This document shows positions 41,771-52,300 of a stretch of 64,000 nucleotides of DNA, piece after piece. The notes under the pieces were generated by a model. The model had not been told where the DNA came from. It made no database searches and saw only the letters and a program-made list of their open reading frames with translations. Source of the stretch: Brevibacterium renqingii (lineage in GTDB: Bacteria > Actinomycetota > Actinomycetes > Actinomycetales > Brevibacteriaceae); NCBI RefSeq assembly GCF_017808105.1, contig NZ_JADBHF010000001.1, positions 496,001 to 560,000 on the forward strand, read 5' to 3'. A program made the translations under genes and the position numbers. The first letter of the stretch is position 1. Each line of letters begins with the position of its first letter.

Positions 41771-42544
41771 CTAGTGCCAGTTCCGGGTGAAGTCTGCGAA
41801 GCAGTCCTGCAGCGCCGCCTGGAGCAGGGGCCCGAAGGTCACACGCTTGACGCCGAGATCGGCGACCTGGGACAGGTCGAGCTCATCGGGGATCGCGCCC
41901 TTGATCGGGTGCGCGGTGACATTGAGCGGCAGCGTGACCTCGGACAGGATGGTCGTGAGGGTTTCGGTGTCGGGGATCGCGACGGGGTAAAGCGAGTCCG
42001 CACCGGCCTCGGTGCACAGCTTGAGACGGCGGATCGCCTCGGCGACGGGGTCGTCGAACTGTTCGGCATTTTTGAATACATCGGTGCGGGCGTTGATGAC
42101 GACGTGCACGCGCTGGGCCTCGGCGGCCTGCCGCAGGCTCCAGATGTACTCCGCATGCTCCTCGGCGCTGCGCATGCTTCCGCGGCTGTGGACGGTGTCC
42201 TCGATGTTCACCCCCACTGCTCCGGCCTCGAGGAGACCGGCGATGAGATCGGGGGCGGGGGTGTCGTACCCGGATTCGAGGTCCGCGGTGACCGGCACAT
42301 TCACCGAGGCGGTCACTCGCGAGATTCCGGCCAGTGCCGTCTCGAGGGACATCGCCTCACCGTCGGCGGACCCGAGGGAGTCCGCCAGGGGATGGGAGCC
42401 GATGCTCAGGGCGTTGAAGCCCACCTTCACCATCGCTCGAGCCGACCAGGCATCCCAGACCGTCGGCAGGACGAGCGGTCCGCGCTGGTGGTGTCCTTCG
42501 AGCAGGGTGAAAGCACGTTCGGCGAGCACGCTGTAGTCGGTCAT
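41771..42544 (-). CDS. Isocitrate lyase / PEP mutase family enzyme
   Basis: A 257-aa (beta/alpha)8 protein. Marks are LVLPTVWDAWSARAMVKVGFNALSIGS at the start, VPVTADLESGYD (metal-binding acidic site), GAVGVNIEDTVHSRG and VINARTDVF. Relatives include oxaloacetate decarboxylase, 2-methylisocitrate lyase-like and phosphonopyruvate hydrolase enzymes; the KKCGHL cysteine loop of true isocitrate lyase is absent, so C-C lyase activity on a small oxo-acid is likeliest. The ATG at 42544 was chosen over 42577 by family start; no clear RBS is seen. Confidence 0.85.
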   Translation of the reverse strand: MTDYSVLAERAFTLLEGHHQRGPLVLPTVWDAWSARAMVKVGFNALSIGSHPLADSLGSADGEAMSLETALAGISRVTASVNVPVTADLESGYDTPAPDLIAGLLEAGAVGVNIEDTVHSRGSMRSAEEHAEYIWSLRQAAEAQRVHVVINARTDVFKNAEQFDDPVAEAIRRLKLCTEAGADSLYPVAIPDTETLTTILSEVTLPLNVTAHPIKGAIPDELDLSQVADLGVKRVTFGPLLQAALQDCFADFTRNWH

Positions 42545-42667
42545 GATGACTACTGTTCCACCCCGCGGGTGCGACACGCCAGGGATCGGCCTGGTTCACC
42601 CGAAGGTCTCAGGGTGGCACGTTGGTACCATGAGCGTCATCCGAGGTCGTCGCACGGAAGGGGCGAG

Positions 42668-43381
42668 GTGACCGGTTCGGGCACCATTCGCGTTTCGCCC
42701 AAACCTGAGCGGGTCTGGGCACTGCTCGCCGTGCTCGCCGCACTGCTCGCCGTTCTCATCGAGATTCCCGCGGCACTGGCTTCCGAAGGCACCTATTCGT
42801 TCGTGCAGCAGTCGATCAGCCACCTCGGAATGACAGGATGCGGGGAGTGGGGTGACTCCGAGCCTCTGATCGAGGTGTGTTCGCCGGCCCACCCCCTCGT
42901 CAACGGCGTCTTCATCCTCGCCGGTTCGATGCTCGCGGTGATCGCGGTCGTCTGGCACGACTGGATCGCCCCGACAGCCTGGGGCAGGTGCGGGTCCTTC
43001 CTGCTCGCCGCCGGTGGGATGCTTCTGGCCGGAACGGGAATGGTCCCGGCCGACGTGGACCCCACCATGCACGCGGCGCTGGGCTTCGGAGGTGCCGTGG
43101 TCGAGAACCTCGGCCTGCTCACGGTCGGCATCGCGATGACCAGATGGTCGAGGGAACGCTGGATCGGGCCCGTCGAGCTGGGCGGACTGACGATCGGTCT
43201 GGCGGCGTTCGGATTCGCCGGAACCCTGCTCATGGCCGCTCCGGATGGTTGGGGTCTGCCGGTCGGGATCATCGAGCGGGTCGCCGCCTATCCATTCCTC
43301 GCCTGGTTCGTCCTCGCCGGATGGATGCAGCTGCGTGATGCCTCGAGGCGGCACCGCGACCTGGACGGTCGACGGCGCTAG
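42668..43381 (+). CDS. DUF998 membrane protein
   Basis: A 237-aa protein with six hydrophobic segments. The motif YSFVQQSISHLGMTGC after the first segment and NGVFILAGSMLAV next match the DUF998 family (six-segment membrane proteins of unknown function). The GTG at 42668 follows GGAAGGGGCGAG. It has no obvious operon partner and converges on the amidase gene. Confidence 0.75.
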   Translation: MTGSGTIRVSPKPERVWALLAVLAALLAVLIEIPAALASEGTYSFVQQSISHLGMTGCGEWGDSEPLIEVCSPAHPLVNGVFILAGSMLAVIAVVWHDWIAPTAWGRCGSFLLAAGGMLLAGTGMVPADVDPTMHAALGFGGAVVENLGLLTVGIAMTRWSRERWIGPVELGGLTIGLAAFGFAGTLLMAAPDGWGLPVGIIERVAAYPFLAWFVLAGWMQLRDASRRHRDLDGRRR

Positions 43382-43454
43382 TCCACGAGGACACGGGGAA
43401 CGGCCTGATGGAATGCCCTCAGGGAACAACGTTTCACGACCCGAAACAGAGTCC

Positions 43455-45179
43455 TCAGAGCCGCGGGGTCCGCGGAGGCGCCTCGCGTCGGTCCCCGGTG
43501 GCCTCGAAGGCCGCGGCGATCTCGATGAGTGCGTTGTCGTCCCAGCCGCGTCCGGCGATCGTCAGGCCCACCGGGATCCCCGTATCGGCCATCGTGCCCA
43601 TCGGCACCGTCACCGATGGGATGCCGAGGTGCCGGGGGACGAGATTGCCGTTGGCGACCCAGGTGCCGTTGCGCCAGCCGAGGTCCGCCGAGGCCTCGTC
43701 GACATCCATGTCGGCCGGGCCGACATCGGCCATGGCCGGGAAGATCACCGCATCGAGCCCGAGTTCGTCCATCCACTTCTCGAGATCGAGCCGGCGGGTC
43801 TCCTCGAGTCCGCGCACGCCCGTTTCGAGCTCTGGGATCTCGGTGAGCGACGAATAGCCGTTGGTGCGCACCTGCTCGGGGTAGGTCGCGATGTCGTCAT
43901 CGAAGCCGGTGTACCGGTCGGGCAGTGCGCCCTGAGGATGCGGGAAGATCTGCTGTCCGTCGACCTGGGTGAGCGAGCTGAGCTTCGGGTCCCCGTTGGC
44001 GGCAAGGAAATCGTCCCAGGCCCAGGAGGAGAGGTCGTTGAGCTCGCGATCGAGGTAATCGGAGCTGACGAGTCCGCGGGTGCGGATCGTCGGCGCTCCG
44101 AGACGATCGCCCTCGTAGTTGCTCACGACCGGGAAGTCGGTCTCGACCACCTCGGCGCCGGCGGCCTCGAGGTCACGACGAGCGGCCTCCCACACCTCCA
44201 TCACCGAGGCGCGGGTGTCGATCCGCTGACCGGTCGGTCCGCCGATCCCTCCGTGAGGATTCGTCCCGGCCTCGGGGTCGGCGTTGATGTACATCCGCGG
44301 CACGCCGAGGCGCCTGCCGGCCAGAGCCGAGGCCGCGGCCCGGGCGTCGGTCGGCAGCAGGGCCGCATAGGAATCCGGGCGCACAGCGCTCGCCGCCGGG
44401 ATCTCGACCCAGGGCTGGACGCGCCAGAAGTCGCCGCGGGCCTCGGCGTCGTCGGCGACGATGACATCGAGGACCTCGCACAGGTCGGCCATCGTGCGGG
44501 TGTGGGGGACGACCACGTCCATGGTCGGCACGAGGGGCCAGTTCCCGCGCACGCTGATCACTCCGCGTGACGGGGTGTAGGCGATGAGCGCATTGTGCGA
44601 GGCCGGGGCTCGCCCGGACGACCAGGTCTCCTCGCCGAGGCCGAAGGCCGCGAAGCTCGCCGTCGTCGCCGTGCCCGACCCGTTCGATGACCCCGAGGCG
44701 AAGGCGCTGGTCAGCCACTCCGCATTGTACGGGCTCTCGGCGCGACCGTAGAGGCCGCGCTGCATCCCTCCGTTGGCCATCGGGGGCATGTTCGTCAGTC
44801 CCAGGCAGATGGCGCCGCCGGCGCGCAGGCGCTCGATCGTGAACGCGTCCTTCTGCGCCACGAGATCGGCGAATGCCGGGGAGCCCGAGGCGACGGTCAG
44901 GCCGGCGACCATGTAGCTGTCCTTCGCGGTGTACGGGATCCCGTCGAGGGGGCCCAGTGTCTGTCCCGCGGCGCGTCGCTCATCCGAGGCGGCCGCCTCG
45001 GCGAGTGCCTGCGGATTCTCCACGATCACGGAGTTCAGCTTCGTCTGCGTGTCGGGGCCGTCGAAAGCCGCGATCCGATCCTGGTAGGCCTCGACGAGCT
45101 CCACCGAGGTGGTGCTGCCGTCTTCGAGGGCGGTGCGCAGTTGGGCGATCGAGGCCTCGACTGCATCGAACTTCGTCAT
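43455..45179 (-). CDS. Amidase signature family enzyme
   Basis: A 574-aa protein of the amidase signature family with a Ser-cisSer-Lys triad. The Lys is in IPYTAKDSYMV, the glycine/serine loop is FASGSSNGSGTAT, and the nucleophile region is LGEETWSSGRAPASHN, with Ser near the usual TDTGGSIR position. It cleaves an amide of unknown identity. Two ATGs are close together; the one at 45179 has GGAGG 6 nt upstream and is used. It lies 119 nt from the regulator palindrome at 45298, so it might also be under that control. Confidence 0.85.
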   Translation of the reverse strand: MTKFDAVEASIAQLRTALEDGSTTSVELVEAYQDRIAAFDGPDTQTKLNSVIVENPQALAEAAASDERRAAGQTLGPLDGIPYTAKDSYMVAGLTVASGSPAFADLVAQKDAFTIERLRAGGAICLGLTNMPPMANGGMQRGLYGRAESPYNAEWLTSAFASGSSNGSGTATTASFAAFGLGEETWSSGRAPASHNALIAYTPSRGVISVRGNWPLVPTMDVVVPHTRTMADLCEVLDVIVADDAEARGDFWRVQPWVEIPAASAVRPDSYAALLPTDARAAASALAGRRLGVPRMYINADPEAGTNPHGGIGGPTGQRIDTRASVMEVWEAARRDLEAAGAEVVETDFPVVSNYEGDRLGAPTIRTRGLVSSDYLDRELNDLSSWAWDDFLAANGDPKLSSLTQVDGQQIFPHPQGALPDRYTGFDDDIATYPEQVRTNGYSSLTEIPELETGVRGLEETRRLDLEKWMDELGLDAVIFPAMADVGPADMDVDEASADLGWRNGTWVANGNLVPRHLGIPSVTVPMGTMADTGIPVGLTIAGRGWDDNALIEIAAAFEATGDRREAPPRTPRL

Positions 45180-45297
45180 GCTCATCCTCCGTGCACTCGG
45201 CGGTGCGTGCGCGTTGCGATTGTCTGCTCTGCCCAGGGTAGCGTCGACAGGGGGTCGGCCGGGCTGCGGAATCCGTCGCCCCGGCCCCGGAACAGAT

Positions 45298-45314
45298 TTC
45301 TACTGGTTGTAGAA
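45298..45314. promoter_or_regulatory. Palindrome TTCTAC-N5-GTAGAA, operator 1
   Basis: TTCTACTGGTTGTAGAA, with 6-bp perfect arms. The right arm runs into TAGAAT (45310-45315), a good plus-strand -10 for the regulator gene starting at 45375. The same palindrome occurs between narK and mobA (54729-54745). Confidence 0.65.
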
Positions 45315-45374
45315 TGAAGGTGGAGACGGTCTCCGAGCAGTTCCCCACTGAGGCAGTCGCGAGGAAGTGATGGC

Positions 45375-46118
45375 ATGCCGCGAAGAGTGAACGATTTTCG
45401 AGGGTTGGCCGAGGTCAGCCGGGTCAAGCTCCTCGGTGCTGTGCAGAACCGGCCGGGAAGCCGGCTGAAGGAGCTCGCCGACGAGGTCGGCCTCCACATC
45501 AACACCGCCAGGGACCATCTGCGGATCCTCATCGAGGAGGGCTTCGTCTGTCTCGAGCCCGCCGCGACCGGCACGCGCGGGCGACCTCCGATGGTCTATC
45601 GGCCCGTGGACGCTCCCGAGATGAATGAAGCTGCTCGTGAGCGCATCGACCGTGCCCGGGAGCACCGGCAGGTGCTGCGGAGGCTGGCGAACGGCGATGG
45701 CACGCAGCCGGCGGCACTCGATGAACTGGGCGATGACGCCGGGGCGCAGTTCGATGTGCTCTATGAGCACCTCGATGATTCGGGGATGGAGCCGATGGTC
45801 GACGAGGAGGAGATGCTCATCTCCCTGGCCCCGTGTCCGCACTATCGGATGGTCGGCGACGAGCGCGAGATCGCCTGCGCGATCCACGCGAATCTCGTCC
45901 GCAGCCTCCTCAGCCAGGTGCCCGGCCCGCTCGAGCTCGATCGTCTGCTGCCGTTCACCTCGGCGGACACCTGCCAGATCCTGCTGCGCGATGCCGATTG
46001 CCCGGGTGCCGCGATCCCGCAGGAACCGGAAGCCGGATCGGGCGCCGAGTCCGAGCGGGACTCCGAGCCCAGGCAGGGCCCTGAGCCGGGTTCGGACCCG
46101 GACGACGGCTCTCAGTAG
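45375..46118 (+). CDS. HTH regulator with putative Fe-S cysteine cluster, next to nar operon
   Basis: A 247-aa regulator. A winged helix fills residues about 8-75 (VKLLGAVQNRPGSRLKELADEVGLHINTARDHLRILIEEGFV, then RGRPPMVYRPV). A C-terminal domain has four cysteines in LAPCPHY, EIACAIH, ADTCQIL and DADCPG, the arrangement of SufR-type Fe-S regulators. The last 35 residues are acidic. It converges on narI with a 7-nt overlap. In corynebacteria an Fe-S protein, ArnR, represses narKGHJI in air; this protein may do the same job, though I cannot show homology. GAGGAA lies 8 nt upstream of the ATG. Confidence 0.82.
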   Translation: MPRRVNDFRGLAEVSRVKLLGAVQNRPGSRLKELADEVGLHINTARDHLRILIEEGFVCLEPAATGTRGRPPMVYRPVDAPEMNEAARERIDRAREHRQVLRRLANGDGTQPAALDELGDDAGAQFDVLYEHLDDSGMEPMVDEEEMLISLAPCPHYRMVGDEREIACAIHANLVRSLLSQVPGPLELDRLLPFTSADTCQILLRDADCPGAAIPQEPEAGSGAESERDSEPRQGPEPGSDPDDGSQ

Positions 46119-46843
46119 TCGATGCGCTCCCAGCCGCGGCGCTCCGGCTGGGTCTGCCGGTCCTTCGAGCGGTAGATGATGTACGGCCGTGTGATGTAGC
46201 CCAGCGGCGCGGCGAACACATGGACGAGTCGGGTGAAGGGCCACAGTGCGAAGATGAGGATCGCGGCCATGACATGGATCTGGAAGCCCAGCGGCGCCTG
46301 CGCCATGAGCGCGATGTCGGGCTGGAACATCCAGAACTGGCGGAACCACACGGACACGCCCTCACGGTAGTCGTAGTCGCTGAGCGCCGAGTCGAAGATC
46401 GTCGAGTACACCCCGGCGAGGATGACGATTGCGAGCATGAGGTACATGAGCTTGTCGAGTCGGGTCGTCGCCCCGAAGACGCGGTTGTTCGTCCGCCTGC
46501 GGTAGATGAGCAGGGCGAGCCCGCCGACCGTCGCGGCCGCGGCGCCCAGGCCCACCGTGATCGCCATGAAGTGGTACATGTGGTCGGTGATGCCCACGGC
46601 GGAGGTCCACGACTTCGGAATCCCGAGGCCGATGACGTGACCCAGGAAGACGAAGATGATGCCGTAGTGGAACAGCGGTGAGCCGATCCGCAGCAGCTTC
46701 GATTCGTAGATCTGGGTCGACCTCGTCGTCCATCCGAAGCGGTCGCGACGGAAGCGCCAGACATGGCCGAGGACGAACACGGCCAGCGCCATATAGGGGA
46801 TGATCACCCACAGGAACGTGTCCAGCACTGTCGGTGAGTTCAT
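46112..46843 (-). CDS. narI: Respiratory nitrate reductase gamma subunit
   Basis: A 243-aa cytochrome b subunit with five membrane segments and the haem-binding histidines expected: GSPLFHYGIIFVFLGHVIGLG, HMYHFMAI, and GFQIHVMAAILIFALWPFTRLVHVF. It takes electrons from menaquinol at the outer face and passes them to NarH. The stop overlaps the convergent regulator gene by 7 nt, and the start overlaps the narJ stop (ATGA at 46843-46840). Confidence 0.95.
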   Translation of the reverse strand: MNSPTVLDTFLWVIIPYMALAVFVLGHVWRFRRDRFGWTTRSTQIYESKLLRIGSPLFHYGIIFVFLGHVIGLGIPKSWTSAVGITDHMYHFMAITVGLGAAAATVGGLALLIYRRRTNNRVFGATTRLDKLMYLMLAIVILAGVYSTIFDSALSDYDYREGVSVWFRQFWMFQPDIALMAQAPLGFQIHVMAAILIFALWPFTRLVHVFAAPLGYITRPYIIYRSKDRQTQPERRGWERIDY

Positions 46844-47682
46844 GATCGCTCTCCTGTCACATCTGTCAGCGGAATGAAGGTGTGCTGCCCGCCGCTCCCA
46901 CAGCCGCCCGCGGCCTGTGCCGAGCCGGGCGACATCGCAGCGCCCGCCGCCATCGCCGCGGTCATCTCGGCCGCGCTCGGTGGAGCGTCACCGTAGCCGC
47001 CGAGTCCGTCGAGGCCGACGGTCTCGGTGGCCGGGCCCTCGGCGGCCAACCGTTCGACGGCGTGGATGTCGTCGCCGTCGAGGGCGGGCAGGGTGGCGCA
47101 GACGGCGCGGATCGTGCCCGCCCAGGGGGAGTCGATCTCGGTCAGGTGCAGGCGCAGCAGCTCGATCCCGGCCCGGTTGGACAGCAGGATCCGCACGCCT
47201 GCGTCGAGATCGTGCCCGGCGGCGAATTCGAGGACGTAGGTGAGATGGTCCGGCAGCTGCGTTTCGTCCATGTCCAGACCCGCCGATCGGTAGATGTCCT
47301 TGATCTGCAGCAGCGCCTGCCCGCGCTTGCGCGTGTCCCCATTGGAGAAATAGGTGAGGAACAGGCAGCCGCGACGCCGCGTGTCGAAGGTTTCGACATA
47401 GTCTGCACGCAGTTCGATGGGATCGGCAGCGCCGAGGTGGCCGATCGTCGCGTCAAGATCCTCACGCAGGTTCTTCGGCACGTCCGCTCGGTCGAGGACG
47501 GCCGAGATCTGCGGCAGCCTCTGCAGCGCCTCCTCATCGGGATAGTCGATGAGCCAGGAGGCGGCGGCATAGACGGCGCGCAGAGCCTGGCGGCTCACCC
47601 CCGGCGCGGTCTGCCCGCCGGACTCGGCGTGCACGGCGGCGCGTTTCGTCCACTTGGACAAGAACTTCAGCGGTCGGTACAT
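46840..47682 (-). CDS. narJ: Nitrate reductase maturation chaperone
   Basis: A 280-aa TorD/NarJ family chaperone needed to put the molybdenum cofactor into NarG. Marks are AVYAAASWLIDYPDEEALQRLPQI, DYVETFDTRRRGCLFLTYFSNGDTRKRGQAL and LPDHLTYVLEFAA. An extra Gly/Ala-rich tail of about 60 residues (MTAAMAAGAAMSPGSAQAAGGCGSGGQH) follows the core. The start is 1 nt after the narH stop. Confidence 0.93.
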   Translation of the reverse strand: MYRPLKFLSKWTKRAAVHAESGGQTAPGVSRQALRAVYAAASWLIDYPDEEALQRLPQISAVLDRADVPKNLREDLDATIGHLGAADPIELRADYVETFDTRRRGCLFLTYFSNGDTRKRGQALLQIKDIYRSAGLDMDETQLPDHLTYVLEFAAGHDLDAGVRILLSNRAGIELLRLHLTEIDSPWAGTIRAVCATLPALDGDDIHAVERLAAEGPATETVGLDGLGGYGDAPPSAAEMTAAMAAGAAMSPGSAQAAGGCGSGGQHTFIPLTDVTGERS

Positions 47683-47683
47683 C

Positions 47684-49336
47684 TCAGGCTCCGGCCGGTC
47701 CGTCGATGGTCGGGAACAGCCCGGTCGGACGTCCCTTCCCGTCCCAGTTGAGCAGGTTGAGCCGACCGCGCAGATGCGAGCGTTCTCCCTCGTCCTCGGC
47801 GCTGCGTTCGGCCAGCGGGTCCGACATCCCGGAGGTGCCCGCGAAGCCCCTGGAGGCGATGTCGGGCATCTCGCTCATCCCGGGCCCGCCTTCGGCGTTG
47901 AGCGGGCAGTCGGAGCCGATGCCCTCGAGGCTGTGTGCCTGCTCCGAGTGACCGGCGGGGATGACGTAGCGTTCGTCGTACTTCGCGATCGCCAGCAGCC
48001 GGTACATGTCCTCCATCTCCTCGGGCTCCATGCCCACCGAGTGCGGGATGCGCTGATCGGGTTCGACACCCATGTTGATGTCGCGCATGAACGCTCGCAT
48101 GGCCGCCATGCGCCGGAGCACATCGGCCACGACATCGGTGTCCCCGGCGGTGAAGAGGTTCGCGAGGTACTCGATGGGGATGCGCAGCTCGTCGATCGCG
48201 GCGAAGAGGTTCACCGCGTTCTCCGCGTCGTAGCCGGTGTCCTTGACCACGTCGACGACCGGCGACAGCGGCGGGATGTACCAGACCATCGGCATCGTCC
48301 GGTACTCCGGATGCAGCGGCAGCGCGAGGTCGTAGTCCTTGATGAGCTTGTACACCGGGGAGCGCTGAGCCGCCATGATCCAGTCGTGGGGGATGCCCGC
48401 CTGTTCGGCGGCGTTCATGACATCGGGATCGTGCGGGTCGAGGATGAGATCCTTCTGGGCTGCGAAGAGGTCCTTCTCATCGGGCACCGAGGCCGCCTCG
48501 GTGACACGATCGGCATCGTAGAAGACCAGCCCGATGTAGCGCAGGCGGCCGACGCAGGTCTCCGCGCACACGGTGGGTTCGCCGTTCTCGATCCGCGGGT
48601 AGCAGAACGTGCATTTCTCGGCTTTGCCGGTGCGGTGGTTGAAGTAGATCTTCTTGTACGGGCAGCCGGAGATGCACATCCGCCAGCCGCGGCAGGAGTC
48701 CTGGTCGACGAGGACGATGCCGTCCTCCTCGCGCTTGTAGATCGCGCCCGAGGGGCACGAGGCGACGCAGGAGGGGTTGAGGCAGTGCTCGCAGATGCGG
48801 GGCAGGTAGAACATGAAGGTCTCTTCGAACTCGAGCTTGACCTTGTCCCCGATCGATTTGAGCATCGGATCGAGATCGCCCTTGGCATAGGTGCCGCCCA
48901 GGTCGTCGTCCCAGTTGCCCGACCACTTGATGTCCATGCGCTCGCCGGTGAGCAGGGACTTCGGCGGTGCCGTGGGGATGTGCTTCTGTTCGGGTGCCGA
49001 GAGCAGATTGTCGTATTCGTAGCTCCAGGGCTCGTAGTAGTCCTCGATGCCCGGCAGCTTCGGGTTCGAGAAGATGGACGCGAGCTTCTTGAGCTTGCCG
49101 CCGGCCTTGAGCTTGAGCCGGCCGTTCTTGCTCAGCGCCCAGCCGCCCTGCCACTTCTCCTGATCCTCGTAACCGCGCGGGTAACCCTGACCGGGTCGGG
49201 TCTCGACATTGTTGAACCACACGTATTCGGTGCCCTTGCGGTTCGTCCACGCCTGCTTGCACGTGACCGAGCACGTGTGGCAGCCGATGCATTTGTCGAG
49301 GTTCATCACCATCGCCATCTGCGCCATGATTCTCAT
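47684..49336 (-). CDS. narH: Respiratory nitrate reductase beta subunit
   Basis: A 550-aa iron-sulfur subunit. Cysteine clusters are CIGCHTCSVTCKQAW near residue 15, then CEHCLNPSCVASCPSGAI, CRGWRMCISGCPYKK (the Trp variant of the fourth ligand, giving a [3Fe-4S] centre) and CTFCYPRI...CAETCVGRLRYIG. It wires NarI haem to NarG. The ATG at 49336 has GGAGG 7 nt upstream. There is a 62-nt gap to narG. Confidence 0.96.
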   Translation of the reverse strand: MRIMAQMAMVMNLDKCIGCHTCSVTCKQAWTNRKGTEYVWFNNVETRPGQGYPRGYEDQEKWQGGWALSKNGRLKLKAGGKLKKLASIFSNPKLPGIEDYYEPWSYEYDNLLSAPEQKHIPTAPPKSLLTGERMDIKWSGNWDDDLGGTYAKGDLDPMLKSIGDKVKLEFEETFMFYLPRICEHCLNPSCVASCPSGAIYKREEDGIVLVDQDSCRGWRMCISGCPYKKIYFNHRTGKAEKCTFCYPRIENGEPTVCAETCVGRLRYIGLVFYDADRVTEAASVPDEKDLFAAQKDLILDPHDPDVMNAAEQAGIPHDWIMAAQRSPVYKLIKDYDLALPLHPEYRTMPMVWYIPPLSPVVDVVKDTGYDAENAVNLFAAIDELRIPIEYLANLFTAGDTDVVADVLRRMAAMRAFMRDINMGVEPDQRIPHSVGMEPEEMEDMYRLLAIAKYDERYVIPAGHSEQAHSLEGIGSDCPLNAEGGPGMSEMPDIASRGFAGTSGMSDPLAERSAEDEGERSHLRGRLNLLNWDGKGRPTGLFPTIDGPAGA

Positions 49337-49398
49337 CAGTATGCCTCCTGTTCCCGAGTCGGTGTCCGCTGCTGGTCGTCGGTGGGTGCCATCGCTGT

Positions 49399-52300
49399 TC
49401 AGTACTCCACGTTCTGGTTGGTGCGACGCCGGATCACGGTCACCTCGTCGCGCTGGTTGCCTGTCGGGCCGTAGTAGTTGAATGCGAAGGACAGCTGCCC
49501 GTACCCACCCACGAGGTGGGTCGGCTTGATCATGATCCGGGTCAGGGAGTTGTGGATGCCTCCGCGCTGTCCGGTCGTCTCCGTGAGCGGAACGTTGACC
49601 GTGCGCTCCTGCGCGTGGTGCATGAACGCCGTGCCCTGCGGCATCCGGTGGGACACGACCGCACGGGCGGCGACGACGCCGTTGCGGTTGATCGCCTCGA
49701 TCCAGTCGTTGTCGGCGATGCCGACGGCCTCGGCGTCCTCGACGCTCATCCAGATCGTCTGCCCGCCCCGACCGAGGCTCATCATGAAGAAGTTCTCCTG
49801 GTACATCGAGTGGATCGCCCACTTGTTGTGCGGGGTGAGGTAGCGCACGGCGATCGAGGTGCCGTCCGACTCGCCGATCTGCGGTTCGCCGAACAGAGCG
49901 TTCATGTCCAGGGGCGGTCGGAACGTCGGCAGGGCGTCGCCCATCTCGAGGAACCAGTCGTGATCGATGTAGAACTGGTAGCGCCCGGTCAGCGTATGCC
50001 AGGGCTTGAGCCTTTCGACGTTGATGGTGAACGGCGAGTAGCGGCGGCCGCCGGATTCGGAGCCCGACCACTCCGGGGAGGTGATGACGGGCACGGGAGC
50101 CGCCTTCGCATCCTCGAAGGAGACCTGTTTGCCCTCATGCTCGGCGGCCAGATCGGCCAGCCTCTGCCCGGTGCGCCGCTCGAGGGTGGTGAACCCTTCA
50201 GTGGCCATGAGCCCGTTGGTCGTCCCGGACAGGCCGAGGATGTAGTCCGCGGCGCGCCGGTCGGAGTCCAGGCGCGGCTGCCCCTTGCCGGCGCCCTTGG
50301 TCGCGACTCCGTTGAGTCGGCGCAGCCGTTCGACGTGATGGTCGACGTTGTAGCGGATGCCGCGGGCGTTCATGCCCTGCGACTCCAGCAGCGGGCCGAT
50401 CGTCGTGTACTGGTCGTGGATGGCCGTGTAGTCGCGTTCGACCTCGACGAGCTTCGGCATCGTCTTGCCGGGGACGGGCTCGCATTCGCCGAACTTCCAG
50501 TCCTTGACCCGGCCGTGGGGGGTGTTCAGCGCATCCGGGCTGTCGTGCTGCAGCGGTTGAGCCACGATGTCTTTGCGCGTGCCAAGGTGGGTGCGGGCGA
50601 GCTCGGAGAACTTCTCCGCGATCGTCGCCCAGGTCTCCCAATCGTTGCGGGACTGCCAGGGTGTGGAGATCGCGGGATTGAAGGTGTTGACGAAGGGGTG
50701 CATGTCCGTCGTCGACAGGTCGTGCTTCTCGTACCAGGTCGCCGCGGGCAGGATGACGTCCGAGTGCAGCGTCGTCGTCGTCATCCGGAAGTCGAGCGTG
50801 AGCAGCAGGTCGATCTTGCCCTCGGGCGCCTCATCCCGCCAGGCGACGTCGCGCGGACGCAGGTTCTCGGGCGTCTCCTCGGCACTGACCGAGTTGTCGA
50901 CGCCGAGGAGGTGCTTGAGGAAGTACTGATCGCCCTTCGCCGAGGAGCCGAGCGTGTTCGCCCGCCACATCGACCAGATCCGCGGGTAGTTGTTCTCCGC
51001 GTCCGGATCCTCGGCCGCGAAGCGCAGACGTCCGCTCTTGAGCTCGTCGACGACGTGGTCGGCGCTCGATTTGCCGGCCCGTGCGGCCTCCTCGGTGAGT
51101 TCGAGCGGGTTGGCGTCGAAGGTCGGATAGTACGGCTGCCAGCCCAACCGCGTGGCCTGGGCGACGGCGTCGGCGGTCGACATGCCGTCGAACTTGCCCT
51201 GCCCGGCCCGCGCGGAGAGCATGTCGGCCCCGAACTGGTCGTAGCGCCATTGGTCCGAGTGCATGTACCAGTACGTCGTCTGCGTCATCTGCCGCGGCGG
51301 CCGCACCCAGTCGAGTGCGTTGGCCAGGTGGAGCCAGCCGGTGAAGGGACGGATCTTCTCCTGCCCGACGTAGTGGGCCCAGCCACCGCCGTTGACACCC
51401 TGCGTGCCGCACAGGGTGGTCAGGGTGAGGAAGGTCCGGTAGGTCTGATCGGAGTGGAACCAGTGGTTCGTGCCCGCACCCATGATGATCATCGACCGCC
51501 CGTGCGAATCGCGGGCATTGGCTGCGAACTCGCGGGCGATGCGCGCCGCCGCCTGCCAAGGCACTCCGGTGATGGCTTCCTGCCAGGCGGGCGTGTGAGG
51601 ACTGGTGGCGTCCTCGTAGTCTGCCGGCCACTGGCCCGGCAGCCCCTCGCGGGGCACCCCGTACTCGGCCAGGAGCAGATCGAAGACCGTCGTCACGAGC
51701 CGGTCGCCGAGGCGGCGGACGGGGACTCCGCGCACGACCTCGTCGATCTGGCCCTGCGCGGCGGTGTCGAAGCGCGGCAGCCGGATCTCGGCGGTCTCAC
51801 CGGAACCGATGGTTCCGCCCTCATCCGTGGTTGCCTCGGCGATCGACAGCGCCGGGTCGATGTCCTCGAGGTCGAGGTTCCACTTGCCCTCGCCATCGGC
51901 TGCGAATCGATGGCCCAGGGTGCCGTTGGGGATCGCGGGACCGCCCGTGCGGCGGTCCCAGACGGCGGGCTTGAAGTCCGCGTCCTCGGTGTCCGCCTCG
52001 GCGGTGGCGCTGCTGCCGAGGTCTGCTGCGGTGACGAAGCGTCCGGGTGAGTGGATGCCGTCCTCACCGGGTTCGAGCTCGACGATGAACGGCAGGTCCG
52101 TGTACTTGCGGACATAGCCATCGAAGTACTCGGTCTTCGCATCGACGAAGAACTCTTTGAGGATGACGTGGCCCATCGCCATCGCCAGGGCGCCGTCCGT
52201 GCCGGTGGCTGGTGCCAGCCACTCGTCGGCGAACTTCACGTTTTCCGCGTAGTCCGGAGCGATCGAGATGACCTTCTGCCCGTGGTAGCGGGCCTCGGCC

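Noticed and set aside
43427..43450. GTTTC-N7-GAAAC hairpin after the DUF998 gene as a terminator
   Set aside because: Only five pairs, low GC in the stem and no T tract; too weak to call.
49516..52050. Long plus-strand ORF of 844 codons opposite narG
   Set aside because: Shadow frame of narG; no family features.
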